This document shows positions 8,027 through 16,869 of a DNA stretch of 64,000 nucleotides, in pieces. The DNA comes from Clostridiales bacterium Firm_14 (GTDB taxonomy: Bacteria > Bacillota > Clostridia > Saccharofermentanales > Saccharofermentanaceae), in the NCBI GenBank assembly GCA_001604135.1, contig LVAT01000006.1:181379-245378 (forward strand), written 5' to 3'. The translations under genes and the position numbers were made by a program. Position 1 is the stretch's first letter; every line of letters begins with the position of its first letter. Below the pieces are notes generated by a model, which made no database searches, was not told where the DNA came from, and saw nothing but the letters and a program-made list of their open reading frames with translations.

Positions 8027-9529
8027 ATGGCTAAGAAATTCGTACCTCAGACAGAACCTTTAAGTGCAGAAGAGATCCAGGAACAGACCAGATTCCGTAT
8101 GGAGAAGCTTAAGGCCCTCCAGGCAGAAGGCAAGGATCCTTATGAAGAGCTCACATACGACGTAACAAATCACTCAGTAGAGATTACCGGCGACTACGAT
8201 TCGTTCGCAGGAAAGACAGTAAGAGTCGCAGGACGTCTTATGAGCAAGCGCGGCATGGGTAAGGTATCTTTCTGTGACCTTTACGACAGAAGAGGCAAGA
8301 TCCAGATCTTCACTAAGATCGACAATCTCCCTGAGGAAGAGTACAAGGCATGGCAGAACCTCGATATCGGCGACCTGGTCGGTGTTGAGGGCGAGGTCTA
8401 CATGACCGAGAAAGGCGAGGTATCCATCCTCACCAAGTCCTATAAGCTCCTTGCCAAGTGCCTCCATCCGCTCCCGAACAAGTATCAGGGATTAAAGGAC
8501 ACAGAGATCCGTTACCGTCAGAGATACTTGGACCTCATCGTTAATCCTCAGGTTAAGGAGACTTTCGAGAAGAGATCCAAGGTCATCAAGGAGATCAGAA
8601 ACTTCTTAGCTGACAGAGACTTCATGGAAGTTGAGACTCCCCTGCTCGTTACAAACGCAGGCGGCGCAGCTGCAAGACCGTTCACAACACACTTCAACGC
8701 TCTTGATATCGACTTGAAGCTCCGTATCTCCTTAGAGCTCTATCTCAAGAGGCTCCTCGTTGGCGGCTTTGAAAGAGTCTTCGAGATCGGCAGAGTATTC
8801 CGTAACGAAGGTATGGACACACGCCACAACCCTGAGTTCACTCTCATGGAGCTCTACCAGGCATACACAGACTACAACGGCATGATGGAGCTCACAGAGT
8901 CCATGTTCCGCTATGTAGCTGAAAAGGTATGCGGCACAACGCTCATCAAGTACGGCGACCTCGAGATCGACTTCGGCAAGCCCTTTGAGAGACTTACAAT
9001 GACCGATGCAATCAAGAAGTATGCAGGCATCGATTTCGATACTGTAGAAGGCGACGAGGCAGCGAAAAAGCTTGCTGACGAGCACCACATCGAATATGAG
9101 ACATGGCACACAAAGGGCGATATCGTAAACCTCTTCTTCGAGGAATACTGCGAGAAGAACCTTCTCCAGCCTACATTCATCATGGACCACCCTATCGCCA
9201 TATCCCCTCTTACAAAGAAAAAGAAGGGCTCTCCTGACAAGGTCGAGAGATTCGAACTCTTCATTAACACATGGGAAATGTGCAACGCTTACTCAGAGCT
9301 CAACGATCCTATCGACCAGCGCGAGAGATTCGCTGCTCAGGACGCTACAGCTGAGGCAGGCAACGACGAAGCAGACCACACAGACGAGGACTTCCTCAAT
9401 GCTCTCGAGCTCGGTATGCCCCCTACGGGCGGTATCGGCTACGGCATCGACCGTCTCGTAATGCTCCTGACAGACAGCCCGAGCATCAGGGATGTTTTGC
9501 TCTTCCCGACGATGCGCCCCACGACGTAA
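8027..9529 (+). CDS. lysS: lysyl-tRNA synthetase, class II, with element-supplied C-terminus
   Basis: A 500-residue enzyme that charges tRNA-Lys. The N-terminal OB-fold anticodon-binding domain (VRVAGRLMSKRGMGKVSFCDLYD) is followed by class II motif 2 (FEIGRVFRNEGMDTRHNPEFT) and motif 3 (GMPPTGGIGYGIDRLVMLLTDS). The last codons read FPTMRPTT instead of the FPTMKPLD usual for this enzyme. An in-frame FPTMKPLD plus stop is found at 61674-61700, so the ICE recombined within the last codons and replaced the native end while keeping the frame. The enzyme should still be functional because only the last few residues changed. Confidence 0.95.
   Translation: MAKKFVPQTEPLSAEEIQEQTRFRMEKLKALQAEGKDPYEELTYDVTNHSVEITGDYDSFAGKTVRVAGRLMSKRGMGKVSFCDLYDRRGKIQIFTKIDNLPEEEYKAWQNLDIGDLVGVEGEVYMTEKGEVSILTKSYKLLAKCLHPLPNKYQGLKDTEIRYRQRYLDLIVNPQVKETFEKRSKVIKEIRNFLADRDFMEVETPLLVTNAGGAAARPFTTHFNALDIDLKLRISLELYLKRLLVGGFERVFEIGRVFRNEGMDTRHNPEFTLMELYQAYTDYNGMMELTESMFRYVAEKVCGTTLIKYGDLEIDFGKPFERLTMTDAIKKYAGIDFDTVEGDEAAKKLADEHHIEYETWHTKGDIVNLFFEEYCEKNLLQPTFIMDHPIAISPLTKKKKGSPDKVERFELFINTWEMCNAYSELNDPIDQRERFAAQDATAEAGNDEADHTDEDFLNALELGMPPTGGIGYGIDRLVMLLTDSPSIRDVLLFPTMRPTT
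9503..9514 (+). other. attL core
   Basis: TTCCCGACGATG, in-frame codons FPTM of lysS, matches TTTCCGACGATG at 61674-61685 in 11 of 12 positions, in the same lysS reading context. This is the left junction of the ICE. Confidence 0.75.
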
Positions 9530-9576
9530 CGTTTTGTTTTGGCAAAACCAGCAAACGCAATAAATTTAGGCATTTC

Positions 9577-9610
9577 AGCCCATTTAGACTTACCTCTAAA
9601 TGGGCTGTTT
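9577..9610 (+). terminator. terminator after lysS, carried by the element
   Basis: AGCCCATTTAGA (9577-9588) and TCTAAATGGGCT (9595-9606) form a perfect 12-bp stem with a 6-base loop, followed by a short T run. It lies inside the ICE, so the element brings its own terminator for the gene it interrupts. Confidence 0.8.
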
Positions 9611-9630
9611 ACATCTAACTTACATCTAAC
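9609..9630 (+). repeat. tandem arm-type repeats at the left ICE end
   Basis: TTACATCTAAC occurs twice head to tail (9609-9619, 9620-9630) with a third partial copy (TTACATCT) at 9730-9737. The same motif occurs at 61549-61559 and, shortened, at 61528-61535 near the right end. Placement just inside both ends suggests integrase arm-binding sites. Confidence 0.6.
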
Positions 9631-9828
9631 TTACTTCTTTTGATGCACGATTTTGTGCAGAGCTTTAAAAATCGCACATTTTCGATTCTTTTACAGATGA
9701 ATTATGTAAACAGCCGTCCTGCGATCACCTTACATCTTTTTCACAGATTCAATCAAACCTGCAAATCGCACATTTGAAGGTATTTCTTCTCCTTTATATC
9801 CTTACTATAAGGAATTGGAGGTTAAGAA
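9611..9828. other. left-end noncoding region of the ICE
   Basis: No gene is supported. It holds the arm repeats, two copies of AATCGCACATTT (9670-9681 and 9764-9775) that recur at 17456-17467, and small dyads. The ATCGCAC half-site also forms a palindrome next to the first excisionase at 52747-52767, so this may be a control region for excision or replication. Confidence 0.5.
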
Positions 9829-9978
9829 ATGACTGTTATATGGGGTGGAACCCTTGCTGTTCTCTTAGCCCGGCTCAGAAAGAGTCTGTTCCGGGTAGAT
9901 AAGCTCAGCTGCAGCGTCGAGGATAGGATTAAGAGAATCGGCGTCTATTACATGTGCATCGACGATCTGCCGCTATGA
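9829..9978 (+). CDS. small basic protein at the left ICE end, unknown
   Basis: A 49-residue reading frame with a good ribosome-binding site (TTGGAGG, 6 bases before ATG). The N-terminus is hydrophobic (TVIWGGTLAVLLA) and the rest is basic (RLRKSLFRVDK...EDRIKR). Its stop overlaps the ATG of the next gene (ATGA at 9975-9978), which indicates coupled translation and supports it being real. No family is recognised. It could be a leader peptide for the downstream zinc-ribbon gene or a small membrane-associated protein. Confidence 0.5.
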   Translation: MTVIWGGTLAVLLARLRKSLFRVDKLSCSVEDRIKRIGVYYMCIDDLPL

Positions 9979-10994
9979 AAAAGAAGTCCCTGGCAGAAGT
10001 CAGACCGGAACTTGTGCCCCAGTGGGGCACAAGTAATGAATTCTCTCCTGAAGATGTTTCTTATGGATCCAACAAGAAGGTCTGGTGGGTCTGCGAGAAG
10101 GGGCACACATGGCAAGCAACCATTAAGAATCGAGTCCTGGCAGGAAGTGGATGCCCCTATTGTGAGCATAGAGCTGTCCTGAAGGGCTATAACGATCTTC
10201 AGACGCTCTTTTCTGAAGTTGCCAAGACTTGGTCCCCTAAGAATGAGTTGGACCCGTCAGAAGTCTCTCCAGCGTCTAATAAAGCTGTCCTTTGGATCTG
10301 TGATAAGGGCCACGAATGGAAAGCTCGTGTTGCCGATCGTACAGAAGGCCACGGATGTCCATATTGTGCCGGTCAACGAGTCTGGAAAGGATTCAATGAT
10401 CTAGCGACAACTCATCCGGAGCTGCTCCATGAATGGTCTGGTAGGAATAAACTCTCTCCCGATACGATTACATATAAGAACCGCTCTAATGTTTGGTGGC
10501 ATTGCAACAGATGCGGAAATGACTATCAGGCCGTCGTTTATGCCAAAGCAAACGGCCGAATCTGTCCTTTTTGCATAGCTAAAAGACTCAAAGCTCTGCG
10601 CGAGCAACGCTTGGCACAGTCGAAAATAGATACAGAATGTACGTATTTTCTACCACAGCTTGCAGCCATCTATTATGCCGGACAGCATGAATTACGGGTA
10701 ATCACTGACTCTGAGGAGCCTGTAGGACTGCCAATTGCGGCTCTTATTCCTGAAATCTCCCTTGCCATAGATGTTTGTGGCTATGAAAAAGAAGCATATA
10801 TCAAAGAATATATATGCAAGGCCAACGGCATTACATATATATGTTTGCCCCCAAAATTACCAGAAGATGATGTAATAGCCAGGATCCAAAAGGCCTTTTT
10901 CGATGCTCACATCTATTCCAGAACGCCTTTATCTGAGGATCTCAAGATTATTAAGCAGAGATACTCTCGGTGGAAGAACAAACCAAAATTTTAA
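9975..10994 (+). CDS. zinc-ribbon repeat protein with possible nuclease-like C-terminus
   Basis: A 339-residue protein with three copies of a roughly 65-residue unit of the PF14311 type: W-x-C-x-x-G-H-x-W followed by C-P-(Y/F)-C. They are visible as WVCEKGHTW...CPYC, WICDKGHEW...CPYC and WHCNRCGNDY...CPFC. The C-terminal 110 residues (GLPIAALIPEISLAIDVCGYEKEAY) resemble small nuclease-like tails found after such repeats, but no complete catalytic set can be confirmed. The start at 9975 is chosen for the ATGA overlap with the small gene before it. As ICE cargo beside attL it may be a DNA-binding or defence-related protein. A palindrome with an AGT loop (10010-10034) lies inside its coding sequence. 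Confidence 0.65.
   Translation: MKKKSLAEVRPELVPQWGTSNEFSPEDVSYGSNKKVWWVCEKGHTWQATIKNRVLAGSGCPYCEHRAVLKGYNDLQTLFSEVAKTWSPKNELDPSEVSPASNKAVLWICDKGHEWKARVADRTEGHGCPYCAGQRVWKGFNDLATTHPELLHEWSGRNKLSPDTITYKNRSNVWWHCNRCGNDYQAVVYAKANGRICPFCIAKRLKALREQRLAQSKIDTECTYFLPQLAAIYYAGQHELRVITDSEEPVGLPIAALIPEISLAIDVCGYEKEAYIKEYICKANGITYICLPPKLPEDDVIARIQKAFFDAHIYSRTPLSEDLKIIKQRYSRWKNKPKF
10010..10034. repeat. AGT-loop palindrome, copy 1 (inside a gene)
   Basis: ACTTGTGCCCC and GGGGCACAAGT are perfect 11-bp arms around AGT. It encodes LVPQWGTS within the zinc-ribbon protein. Related copies are at 10993-11019 and 16361-16387. Confidence 0.7.
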
Positions 10995-11019
10995 CTTCGT
11001 CCCCAGTGGGTACGAAGTT
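10993..11019. repeat. AGT-loop palindrome, copy 2 (between convergent genes)
   Basis: AACTTCGTCCCC and GGGTACGAAGTT are 12-bp arms with one mismatch around AGT. It overlaps the stop of the zinc-ribbon gene and abuts the stop of the convergent GTPase gene, so it may also work as a bidirectional terminator. Confidence 0.7.
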
Positions 11020-12359
11020 TAATCGCTGTTTCGCTCATCTTGAGATTTTTTAAATAGAGCCTTAGCCTCTTTCATTGAATGCCCTTCAATATAATATGCT
11101 CTAGCAGCTTTACCTATTGAAGCAGTTCCAAGTGCTGCAACACCTGAACTAACAGCTGAGCCTGCACCAGGCCATATTATATTGATAAACTTGCTTCCCT
11201 GTTGTGCTATGGTTCTAAATAGGAATCCCAATCCTGCTACACCACCCATACCAAATATGAATTCTCTTGCGGCATCAAGCGAAATGTCTCTCCCGCTCAA
11301 AGATGCAATTAATGCTACAAGAACTGCTTGTAAAATGAGCAAAATATAAATATCCGAAACAGGAATTGGAGTTAGCGCGACGGTAGCCGAAATCGCAGCA
11401 AAAATTTTTGTTAGGTGATTTGCAACCCTGTCTACGACTTCGTTTAGTCTTGCAGCCATCCTAAGACCCATCTGCGCCTCAAAATCTTGGATGGCTTCCT
11501 CTAAAATATCAAGTAACTTCTCTATTTGATAACGACCATCGAAAGCAATCTGTAGATTATCAATATCCTTCTGTGGAAGGTTATCAATTTCTTCAACATC
11601 TATTTCATCACCATCTTGAGTTTTCCATTCAATCAAAGACGACACAGCAATTATATCATCTATCTTTAATCCGTTTTTAACTATAATACCTTTGTAGAAC
11701 CTAACCATTTCATTGATTTTTTCTACTTTGTTCTTAGGGTATTGTTCTGGTTCCTTAATTCGTGATGGTGCCATCTCATCAGATTTATTTACGACAACAA
11801 CGACTGGTAATCTCATATCATTTATATCGGCGTATGATTTAGAGACCTTTTTCAAAAACTCCACATCAGAAATAACATCGTCTCGATGAGTACAATTGAG
11901 CATAAAAATGGCTACATCAGGAGAAAACTCGTTAATCTGATCTATAAGCATATCTTCCGCAGACATATCCGAATTGAGAGACTCTGTTTCAGCAATGCCT
12001 CTAGTATCAAGCACCTCCATTAATACTCGTCCCTCAGATTCGCATTTGTAAATCTTCGCGGTTTCAGTACAACTAGTTGTATCACTTACTTTGGCAACAT
12101 AGGCGCCACATATTGCATTAATGAGACTGCTTTTACCTACTCCGGTACGACCAATAAGAAATAATCTAGGTGGACGATTTGAATCTATACCATCCATGAG
12201 ATTTTTAAGATCCTTATCACCAAGAACGGCTTCTTTAATCATATCTCGCGTTTTATTTGGGATTGCTTCTGGCAAATTATCAATGATATCCGAAGTTTTT
12301 TCATAAAACTTACGCATATTTTGAAGTCTTTTTTCAATTTTATTTCCGTCTTCGCTCAT
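11019..12359 (-). CDS. dynamin/Era-like GTPase with membrane-associated C-terminus
   Basis: A 446-residue protein with a complete G domain: P-loop GRTGVGKSS (about residues 71-79), switch region TTSCTETA, G3 DTRG, and G4 NKSD. The C-terminal third is hydrophobic (ISATVALTPIPVSDIYILLILQAVLVALI) with glycine-rich segments, resembling the DUF697/YcjF-type tails of prophage-type GTPases. It likely hydrolyses GTP at a membrane. It is transcribed convergently to the zinc-ribbon gene and follows the restriction pair on the same strand, but a strong hairpin (12511-12538) separates the units. Low GC and A-rich codons set it apart from the backbone, so it is probable cargo. A defence role is only an inference from context. 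Confidence 0.75.
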   Translation of the reverse strand: MSEDGNKIEKRLQNMRKFYEKTSDIIDNLPEAIPNKTRDMIKEAVLGDKDLKNLMDGIDSNRPPRLFLIGRTGVGKSSLINAICGAYVAKVSDTTSCTETAKIYKCESEGRVLMEVLDTRGIAETESLNSDMSAEDMLIDQINEFSPDVAIFMLNCTHRDDVISDVEFLKKVSKSYADINDMRLPVVVVVNKSDEMAPSRIKEPEQYPKNKVEKINEMVRFYKGIIVKNGLKIDDIIAVSSLIEWKTQDGDEIDVEEIDNLPQKDIDNLQIAFDGRYQIEKLLDILEEAIQDFEAQMGLRMAARLNEVVDRVANHLTKIFAAISATVALTPIPVSDIYILLILQAVLVALIASLSGRDISLDAAREFIFGMGGVAGLGFLFRTIAQQGSKFINIIWPGAGSAVSSGVAALGTASIGKAARAYYIEGHSMKEAKALFKKSQDERNSD

Positions 12360-12510
12360 ATTTACCTCCCACCGTCAATAATACAAGGTAACCATATAAA
12401 TAATTATAACATGGGCAGTAAAGAAAGCTTGATTATTGTTGTGGCGACTGTGATGATGTGCCGACAATTATGATATATAAAAATGATAATTATTGTCGTC
12501 ACTGAACATC

Positions 12511-12538
12511 AAAAAGCCTCAGATTATCTCTGAGGCAT
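12511..12538 (-). terminator. terminator of the SacI-like restriction operon
   Basis: Read on the minus strand, GCCTCAGA and TCTGAGGC form an 8-bp stem followed by TTTTTG. It lies 61 bases beyond the stop of the restriction gene. Confidence 0.8.
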
Positions 12539-12598
12539 ACTATATATCGATTGTTCATACACAAATAAAATATCATTGCTATTAAAGGCTTATAGTTC

Positions 12599-13699
12599 TT
12601 ATTCGTTAGATTCGTTCCCTATATAAGAATAAATCCAAAGTTGAGCTTCGATTGCTCCTATATTTTCAGCTGTATCAACTATTATGTCTATGATATGTGC
12701 TGGGTTCAAATCAATATGACTGGATAAAACTAGATCCATAAGGGAATCTATTGATGTTACACCAACATATAAGCCTTTATTTGCATAAGTATCTCTGGCC
12801 TGCTTGAAATACGTAGGAGGCTGAGAAGCAAATGAGGATTGCCTTCCGGCAATAAATAATAAACTTGACGCTCCTGATTCTGCAGCGGTTTCAGCAGCAT
12901 GTTCCACATCTGAAGAAGTAAATGGTTTATCCTTTAATTCGGTTCCCATTAGTGCAACTCCATCCCGGAGCAGATCAAGATCGCTAAACTGTCTTTTTGA
13001 TGTTCCCGATTGATTAACAGGGTGCGGAATAATATTATATTCATCTCCAGAGAACAGAATATGGTATAGAGCTGTAGTTACTATAACAAGAGCCGCACCG
13101 CCAAAGCCCTGATCAATAAGATTACTCATAAATTGCCGAACACTGAACACACCCATATTTTTAGAAACTTCAACAACGGCATTTCTTTTTCTATCTCTTT
13201 CAGTCTTTTCATTAAGCAAAAAGCTAACAATATAATCTACGCATTTGAGTGCTTGAGTGTCTGTCTTAATTTTAGGCAGATCGTCACATAATAAATCTAA
13301 TGCTTTTTTGGGGTCACCGCCCGCTGCTGAATTATCTTTGCTGAGACGCTCAAAACGTGCTGGTTTATTAACTAATGGATCACTATTTGCACCATCTAGT
13401 ACATTCCCCAACATGTTTTTTTGAAACTGAAATACAACATCTTTTGCGATGGAGCGTGCATCGTATGCACCGTCTGATTTATCCTTAGCCTGAAGTGACA
13501 AAATGTCTATGGATGGGTTTACAGCTTTTGCAAGTAGTGCGGTATACAATATGTATCGATAAGTTAGACAATTCTTACCTGTCATTACAAAATCAATCGT
13601 TGCCTTTATATCACAATCATTCACAGGTGTTTTTGCACATTTAACATAAGATGAATTAAGGATCTTGGTAGCTGCTGATTTATCAATTTCAATGGCCAT
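12599..13699 (-). CDS. putative type II restriction endonuclease, SacI family
   Basis: A 366-residue protein encoded 4 bases after a C5 methyltransferase. The stretch DGAYDARSIAKDVVFQFQK followed by NKPARFERLSKDN resembles the conserved block I associate with SacI-type endonucleases (PF09566). No classic PD-(D/E)XK line-up could be confirmed by eye. The operon order, methyltransferase then endonuclease, and the tight spacing fit a type II restriction-modification pair. If the family call is right the recognition site could be GAGCTC, a hexamer that occurs often in this window, including at base 1. The gene is AT-rich like its partner. Confidence 0.6.
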   Translation of the reverse strand: MAIEIDKSAATKILNSSYVKCAKTPVNDCDIKATIDFVMTGKNCLTYRYILYTALLAKAVNPSIDILSLQAKDKSDGAYDARSIAKDVVFQFQKNMLGNVLDGANSDPLVNKPARFERLSKDNSAAGGDPKKALDLLCDDLPKIKTDTQALKCVDYIVSFLLNEKTERDRKRNAVVEVSKNMGVFSVRQFMSNLIDQGFGGAALVIVTTALYHILFSGDEYNIIPHPVNQSGTSKRQFSDLDLLRDGVALMGTELKDKPFTSSDVEHAAETAAESGASSLLFIAGRQSSFASQPPTYFKQARDTYANKGLYVGVTSIDSLMDLVLSSHIDLNPAHIIDIIVDTAENIGAIEAQLWIYSYIGNESNE

Positions 13700-13703
13700 T
13701 ATT

Positions 13704-14789
13704 TCACCTCAAATATGCATCTCGAATTGAAAATGCAATCGCACGAGCAAATTTGCAAGGAACAGCATTTCCTATTTGTTTATACTGTTTGGTCTTTTTT
13801 CCACTAAAGACATATCCAATCGGAAATGTCTGGATGGCAGCACACTCTTTTATGGTAAGGCGTCGAACTGTTGCAGGAACAACTGTTGTACTAGGATTAG
13901 CCTTTCCTTCTACTAGAGCAGAATGATAAACAGAAAACCAATTTGGCTTGTGTTCATTTCGAAGAGCTTCTTCATCTACAATAGGAGTCTTATTTCCCCC
14001 CATCGAAGCTGGAAGAGTTGGTGCTATACCATCAAGATCAATTGGACGGCCTGCACCATTTACGAGCATTCCTGCATAAGGAGAACGGCGCATCACTGGG
14101 TTTAAAGCCAAAGTAACATTGGCTGTGCAGGTTTGAGGATTATCTTTTGAACCATATTTTCCAACGGAACAAATAACTTCTCTGGCAGAAATAGGAGTAG
14201 ATAAGTGTGTAGACAGATTCTCATAAAATGAATCTGTTATGCCTATATCTTTCCTGACTCCAACAAAAATAACTCGATCTCTATTCTCTGGCACTCCATA
14301 GTCTGGGGTGTGATGCACCTTATAAGACACATCATAACCCAAGGCTTTGCCTCTACTAATTATTCCTTCACGCACATTTTTCCACTTAGCTAGTTTTCCT
14401 AGAGCTGCGACATTTTCCATAATGAAAACTTTAGGCTGTACAATCTCTACAGCATCCATAAATCGCCAAACTAACTGAGAACGAGAATCTTTTGGATCCA
14501 TTTTTCCTGCAACAGAAAACCCCTGACACGGTGGTCCCCCAAAAATAACATCCACATCAGAATAACTCTCAAGCTCAAGTAAATGATCATTGATATCGCC
14601 CTCAACCATTACTTGTGTTTTGTCGGGTCTGTTTAGGCGCCAAGCTTCTGCAGCATCATGATCGAATTCGTTTGCAAAAATAGTATTAAAACCAGCCTGT
14701 TCAAAGCCAACATCTAATCCGCCGGCACCAGAAAACAAGCTAATAGCTCTATAAGTTTTTAACCTTTCTTTTGTTTCGTTTTTCTTCAT
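13704..14789 (-). CDS. C5-cytosine DNA methyltransferase (SacI-like RM)
   Basis: A 361-residue enzyme that transfers methyl from SAM to cytosine C5. Motif I is AISLFSGAGGLDVGFEQAGF, motif IV is GGPPCQGFSVAG with the catalytic cysteine, motif VI is ENVAAL, and motifs IX-X are at the C-terminus (RRLTIKECAAIQTFP, YKQIGNAVP). ATG 14789 (MKKNETKERLKTYRAIS) is preferred. A longer reading to 14915 would begin inside the hairpin at 14881-14927 and adds residues with no family character. It precedes the SacI-like endonuclease by 4 bases and would protect the host DNA from it. Confidence 0.88.
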   Translation of the reverse strand: MKKNETKERLKTYRAISLFSGAGGLDVGFEQAGFNTIFANEFDHDAAEAWRLNRPDKTQVMVEGDINDHLLELESYSDVDVIFGGPPCQGFSVAGKMDPKDSRSQLVWRFMDAVEIVQPKVFIMENVAALGKLAKWKNVREGIISRGKALGYDVSYKVHHTPDYGVPENRDRVIFVGVRKDIGITDSFYENLSTHLSTPISAREVICSVGKYGSKDNPQTCTANVTLALNPVMRRSPYAGMLVNGAGRPIDLDGIAPTLPASMGGNKTPIVDEEALRNEHKPNWFSVYHSALVEGKANPSTTVVPATVRRLTIKECAAIQTFPIGYVFSGKKTKQYKQIGNAVPCKFARAIAFSIRDAYLR

Positions 14790-14880
14790 ATATTCAAAAT
14801 TACAATTGGTTCCTTCTATATTTACATTAATTATATCATTCCTGATAAAGCTCTTAACATTTTCCTCCTCTAAGAATGCC

Positions 14881-14927
14881 AAAAAAGGCTTCCAGTTGTA
14901 CGCTGCAGTGTACAACTGAGGCCTTTT
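14881..14927 (-). terminator. long symmetrical hairpin upstream of the methyltransferase
   Basis: AAAAGGC and GCCTTTT form the outer stem and AGTTGTAC...GTACAACT the inner one, with A and T runs on either side, so it can act as a terminator in both directions. In the minus direction it lies in the methyltransferase leader and could be an attenuator. The inner motif recurs at 49475-49499. Confidence 0.6.
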
Positions 14928-14982
14928 CTAAACTTTTTTTCGAAATCTTGTCCCATTTGACCCTCTCCCATTGCTTAATAGT

Positions 14983-15008
14983 GAAGGGACATTTAATCGA
15001 GTCCCTTC
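14983..15008. promoter_or_regulatory. hairpin upstream of parA
   Basis: GAAGGGAC (14983-14990) and GTCCCTTC (15001-15008) form a perfect 8-bp stem with a 10-base loop, 100 bases before the parA start. A similar TTGAAGGG...CCCTTCAA hairpin is at 62033-62058 in the second-element relic. It could be a centromere-like or replication-related site. Confidence 0.4.
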
Positions 15009-15109
15009 AAAATCCATCCATGAAGTTAAGAGTCCTAAGCAAACGGCTAACTGTTAATTGAAACAGGGGCCAGTAATTTCATGAGAAATAAAAGAAGGAG
15101 GAAAAAGCA

Positions 15110-15949
15110 TTGGAAGACAAATGCAAAGTGATTGCCATCGCCAACCAGAAAGGCGGCGTTGGGAAAACAACCACTGCAGTCAATCTTGGTGTCGCACTTG
15201 GGCACATGGGAAAGAAAGTCTTGCTTATCGACGCCGATCCACAGGGATCACTGACGCGTTGTTGCAAGATCGACAATCCTGATGTACAGCTTGATTCAAC
15301 CCTGTCGGAACTCATGGCTTATGAGATGACCGGTGAAGATAAAGATTATTTATTAATAAATAATTCTATTAAACAGTTCGAAACTGTAGATCTTATCCCC
15401 TCAAACATTAGCCTGTCCGGTACGGAGACCGCTTTGTTCAATTGTATGAGTAGAGAGTCAGTGCTGAAAAGGACTATAGCTCCGCTCAGACAGAAGTATG
15501 ACGTGATTCTTATTGACTGTATGCCATCCTTGGGCATGATGACCATCAACGCTCTTGTAGCTGCCGATTCGGTCATTATCCCTTGTGAACCGTCGTTCCT
15601 CTCGGTCAAGGGCTTAGACCTGTTGCTTCATTCGATATCGAAGATAAAGCGCCAGATCAACCCGAAACTGAAGATTGACGGTGTGTTAATGACGATGGTT
15701 GATTCCCGAACGGTCAATGCCAGGGAGATCACAGCTGCTTTGAGAGATGCCGTGGGTATTAATATTAATGTATTTAATATAGAGATCCCCCGGTCGGTAA
15801 GAGCAACTGAGTGCCCCAACGTTGGCGAAAGCATCTTCGTGCATGATCCCAACGGCAAAGTTGCGGAGGCTTATGCGCAGTTATCGAAGGAGGTGATCGG
15901 ACTTGAGAGACAAACCCAAGTTAGACCTAGGTCTTACGGCATACGATGA
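15110..15949 (+). CDS. parA: ParA-family partition ATPase
   Basis: A 279-residue cytoplasmic ATPase. The deviant Walker A motif KGGVGKTTT is at about residues 14-22 with the signature lysine, followed by [13 protein letters not shown] and the Walker B region [13 protein letters not shown]. The start is TTG at 15110, supported by an AAGGAGG site 9 bases upstream. It overlaps parB by 47 bases, so the pair is an operon. In ICEs of this type ParA and ParB stabilise the excised circular form. The C-terminus is basic and may contact DNA. Confidence 0.92.
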   Translation: MEDKCKVIAIANQKGGVGKTTTAVNLGVALGHMGKKVLLIDADPQGSLTRCCKIDNPDVQLDSTLSELMAYEMTGEDKDYLLINNSIKQFETVDLIPSNISLSGTETALFNCMSRESVLKRTIAPLRQKYDVILIDCMPSLGMMTINALVAADSVIIPCEPSFLSVKGLDLLLHSISKIKRQINPKLKIDGVLMTMVDSRTVNAREITAALRDAVGININVFNIEIPRSVRATECPNVGESIFVHDPNGKVAEAYAQLSKEVIGLERQTQVRPRSYGIR

Positions 15950-16865
15950 ACTCTTCAAGGATGACAAGGAGATCCGAGAAGGAAGACTTCCCAAGATCTA
16001 CGACATCCCGATAGAGCTTATCGATGAATTCCCTGACCACCCGTTCAAGGTGAGGATGGACGAAGACATGGATCAGCTCGTGGAGAGCGTCAAGGAGCGA
16101 GGGCTTATAACCCCCATCACCCTGAGACCAAAAGAGGACGGACGATACGAGATCGTTTCCGGACACAGAAGAAAGAAGGCCTGCGAGATCGCAGGTCTTT
16201 CTGTTGTAAAGGCAGATGTTCGTGAAATGAGCCGTGATGAAGCCATTATTCTTATGGTCGAGTCGAATCTGCAAAGGTCAACAATCCTACCCAGTGAGAA
16301 GGCATTCTCTTATAAGATGCGTCTTGAAGCATTAAAAAGGATGCCTGGACGACCTTCAAAAAATTCGTGCCCAGTGGGCACGAATTTCGGAGAGCGGTCA
16401 AATCAACAGGTAGCCGATGAGGTCGGAGACAGCGCAAGACAAGTTGCGCGCTATATTCGCTTGACCGAATTGATCCCTGACCTCTTAGATCTCGTTGACG
16501 AGAACCAGATCGCCCTTCGACCTGCCGTTGAGCTGTCGTACCTCACAAAGGACGAACAGCGGATGGTATATGAGCAGATCTTGGACTGCGATTGCACTCC
16601 GTCGCATGCTCAGGCCATCAGGATGCGAAAGTTCTCTGAGGAAGGCAAGTTAAGCGATGCCGTAATTGAGTCCATCATGCAGGAAGAGAAACCAAACCAG
16701 AAGGAAAAGATTCACATTCCTCTGGGACAGCTCCGGAAGTATATCCCGGAAAGCGTGTCGTACGACGATACCAGAGACTACATCATGCAGGCTCTGGAGT
16801 TCTATCAGAAGTACCGCACAAAAGCACCCAATCAAAACCTTAATCAACCAGGAAAGGCAAGGTAA
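15903..16865 (+). CDS. parB: ParB-family partition protein
   Basis: A 320-residue protein with an N-terminal ParB/Srx-like domain ([29 protein letters not shown], then [19 protein letters not shown]) that includes the CTPase-type GHRR motif. A helix-turn-helix follows ([26 protein letters not shown]), then a C-terminal dimerisation region. It starts at TTG 15903 behind AAGGAGGTGAT inside the end of parA. Between the two domains, a linker (residues about 153-162, NSCPVGTNF) is encoded by a perfect 12-bp-arm palindrome (16361-16387), which looks like a small repeat inserted in frame. Confidence 0.9.
   Translation: MRDKPKLDLGLTAYDELFKDDKEIREGRLPKIYDIPIELIDEFPDHPFKVRMDEDMDQLVESVKERGLITPITLRPKEDGRYEIVSGHRRKKACEIAGLSVVKADVREMSRDEAIILMVESNLQRSTILPSEKAFSYKMRLEALKRMPGRPSKNSCPVGTNFGERSNQQVADEVGDSARQVARYIRLTELIPDLLDLVDENQIALRPAVELSYLTKDEQRMVYEQILDCDCTPSHAQAIRMRKFSEEGKLSDAVIESIMQEEKPNQKEKIHIPLGQLRKYIPESVSYDDTRDYIMQALEFYQKYRTKAPNQNLNQPGKAR
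16361..16387. repeat. AGT-loop palindrome, copy 3 (inside parB)
   Basis: AAATTCGTGCCC and GGGCACGAATTT are perfect 12-bp arms around AGT. The repeat falls exactly in the flexible linker between the ParB N-terminal domain and its helix-turn-helix. Confidence 0.75.
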
Positions 16866-16869
16866 AAAC

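Noticed and set aside
14790..14915. Longer N-terminus for the SacI-like methyltransferase
   Set aside because: It would start inside a strong symmetrical hairpin, and the m5C motif I needs no such extension.
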